6,922 nt of DNA, from NCBI GenBank assembly GCA_964603125.1, contig CAZRUA010000144.1, forward strand, positions 1 through 6,922. The letters are read 5' to 3'. Positions 6,029 through 6,922 of this stretch are shown one piece after another. Position numbers and translations under genes: made by a program. Below the pieces are notes generated by a model. The model was not told the DNA's origin, ran no database searches, and saw only the letters and a list, made by a program, of their open reading frames with translations. The stretch is from CAZRUA01 sp964603125 (GTDB taxonomy: Bacteria > Bacteroidota > Bacteroidia > B-17B0 > Aurantibacillaceae). Each line of letters begins with the position of its first letter. Position 1 is the stretch's first letter.

Positions 6029-6036
6029 CAAATATA
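6029..6036 (-). promoter_or_regulatory. -7 promoter box for the peptidase/LytS/LytTR operon
   Basis: The minus strand reads TATATTTG, a full TAnnTTTG match, 49 bases before the peptidase ATG. The start point would be near 6023-6025, giving a leader of roughly 45 bases. A convincing TTG-type -33 element is not seen at normal spacing. Confidence 0.5.
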
Positions 6037-6122
6037 GCATAAAGATTGGCTTTTATTAAACCGCTTGTCAAAATTTGTTAATAAAACGCCATTAAATTCG
6101 TCATCATTTCAGCAACAAAGTA

Positions 6123-6130
6123 TATATTTG
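6123..6130 (+). promoter_or_regulatory. -7 promoter box for pyrR-pyrB
   Basis: TATATTTG matches TAnnTTTG and ends 17 bases before the pyrR ATG, so the leader would be only about 12-14 bases. The -33 region is not clear. This box and the oppositely facing box at 6029-6036 share one 167-bp intergenic region. Confidence 0.55.
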
Positions 6131-6147
6131 TGAAAACCTAAAACGAG

Positions 6148-6681
6148 ATGGTAAAGCCTAAAATTATTTTAGATTCGGAGTTGTTTCAAGTAACCATTAC
6201 TCGCCTTTGCCATCAGTTAATTGAAGTTCATAATAATTTTGAAAATAGTGTTATTATTGGACTTCAGCCAAGAGGTGTTTTCTTAGCTCATCGTATAAAA
6301 AACGAACTTCAAAAAATATTAAAAATTAAAAAAATCAACTGTGGCGATTTAGATATTACTTTCTATCGAGATGATTTCAGAAGAAAAGAACTAATACCAA
6401 ACAAAACAACTATTGATTTTACCATAGAAGATAAAAATGTTATTTTAATTGATGATGTTTTGTTTACAGGCCGAACAATTAGAGCTGGATTAGACGCGAT
6501 GCTTGCTTTTGGTAGACCAAATGACGTAGAACTTTTAGTTTTAATAGATAGACGATTTAGCAGACACGTTCCTATTCAAGCTAAGTATGTTGGTAAAACA
6601 ATAGATTCGATAGAAACACAAAACGTAAAAGTGGAGTGGAAAGAAACAGACGGAAAAGACAGAGTAACTTTAATAAATTAA
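6148..6681 (+). CDS. pyrR: PyrR: pyrimidine operon regulator / uracil phosphoribosyltransferase-type protein
   Basis: The 177-aa protein is a type I phosphoribosyltransferase with full family length. Visible motifs are IIGLQPRGVFLA (36-47), TFYRDDF (71-77), the PRPP-binding loop VILIDDVLFTGRTIRAGLDAML (98-119) and VLIDRRFSRHVPIQAKYVGK (131-150). The RDD segment and the RRFSR/YVGK region identify PyrR rather than hypoxanthine or orotate phosphoribosyltransferases. PyrR enzymes convert uracil and PRPP to UMP, and in several bacteria bind pyr mRNA to control transcription or translation. It lies 9 bases ahead of pyrB, so the two are cotranscribed. The predicted leader is too short to hold the classical PyrR-responsive attenuator, so an RNA-binding role at this locus is unproven. 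Confidence 0.93.
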   Translation: MVKPKIILDSELFQVTITRLCHQLIEVHNNFENSVIIGLQPRGVFLAHRIKNELQKILKIKKINCGDLDITFYRDDFRRKELIPNKTTIDFTIEDKNVILIDDVLFTGRTIRAGLDAMLAFGRPNDVELLVLIDRRFSRHVPIQAKYVGKTIDSIETQNVKVEWKETDGKDRVTLIN

Positions 6682-6690
6682 AAACAAAAT

Positions 6691-6922
6691 ATGAGCAGCC
6701 TAAGCGTAAATCATTTACTTGGAATTAAATACATTAACAAACAAGACATTGAATTGATTTTAGAAACGGCTAAAAATTTTAAAGAAGTTATTAATCGTCC
6801 CATAAAAAAAGTTCCATCTTTAAGAGACATTACTGTTGCCAATTTATTCTTCGAAAATTCTACTCGTACCAAACTATCTTTTGAATTAGCTCAAAAACGT
6901 TTATCTGCAGATATTATCAATT
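6691..6922 (+). CDS. pyrB: aspartate carbamoyltransferase catalytic subunit (5' part)
   Basis: The first 77 codons of pyrB are present and run off the right edge. The start MSSLSVNHLLGI is followed by an N-terminal helix and VANLFFENSTRTKLSFELAQKRL, in which STRT is the carbamoyl-phosphate-binding loop of aspartate and ornithine carbamoyltransferases. The opening, the FFENSTRTKLSFE context and the pyrR neighbour indicate the aspartate enzyme, which makes N-carbamoyl-aspartate, the committed step of pyrimidine synthesis. The start ATG is preceded by an A-rich stretch and lies 9 bases after the pyrR stop, so expression is coupled to pyrR. Confidence 0.95.
   Translation, partial: MSSLSVNHLLGIKYINKQDIELILETAKNFKEVINRPIKKVPSLRDITVANLFFENSTRTKLSFELAQKRLSADIIN

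Noticed and set aside
6069..6077. CAAAATTTG palindrome-like sequence in the divergent intergenic region
   Set aside because: Too short and AT-rich to separate from chance; no second copy was seen nearby.

Overview
The window looks like an ordinary chromosomal stretch of a low-GC member of the Bacteroidota. Supporting signs are TAnnTTTG promoter boxes, A-rich rather than Shine-Dalgarno start regions, a LytS/LytTR two-component pair, a CKK-type lipoprotein, an M61 peptidase and a Bacteroidota-type PyrR. I see no tRNA, rRNA, insertion sequence, CRISPR array or phage gene, and no gene-free stretch longer than about 170 bases.

Left part (1-2330, plus strand). The 3' end of an unrecognised gene is followed by a weak terminator. 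Three small cell-envelope genes come next: a 125-aa membrane-anchored or secreted protein with a Cys/His cluster and a TTG start; a 138-aa lipocalin-like lipoprotein closed by a strong hairpin terminator; and a 355-aa outer-membrane beta-barrel-type protein that is very rich in methionine. The thiol and thioether residues suggest soft-metal (copper or silver) handling at the envelope. That is inference; no known copper pump or regulator lies in the window.

Middle part (2333-5980, minus strand). Transcription probably runs from about 6024 down to 2333 through an M61-family metallopeptidase, a short ORF, a LytS-type histidine kinase and a LytTR response regulator. The short ORF (4150-4395) is not an independent gene by content: it reads as the missing C-terminal part of the peptidase's PDZ domain in the +1 frame. 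The peptidase is therefore split by a frameshift, either a small deletion or a recoding site. The peptidase frame, the PDZ remainder and the kinase overlap by 17 and 11 bases. The operon meets the methionine-rich gene tail to tail with 2 bases between stop codons, and a perfect 11-bp hairpin covers both stops.

Right part (5981-6922). A 167-bp divergent intergenic region carries one promoter box for each direction. It is followed by pyrR and the 5' end of pyrB, the start of a pyrimidine-biosynthesis operon. The predicted pyrR leader is too short for the usual PyrR attenuator.

The points most worth a second look are the split M61 peptidase, the alternating-methionine strands of the outer-membrane protein with its cysteine-bearing neighbour, and the stop-codon-spanning hairpin.
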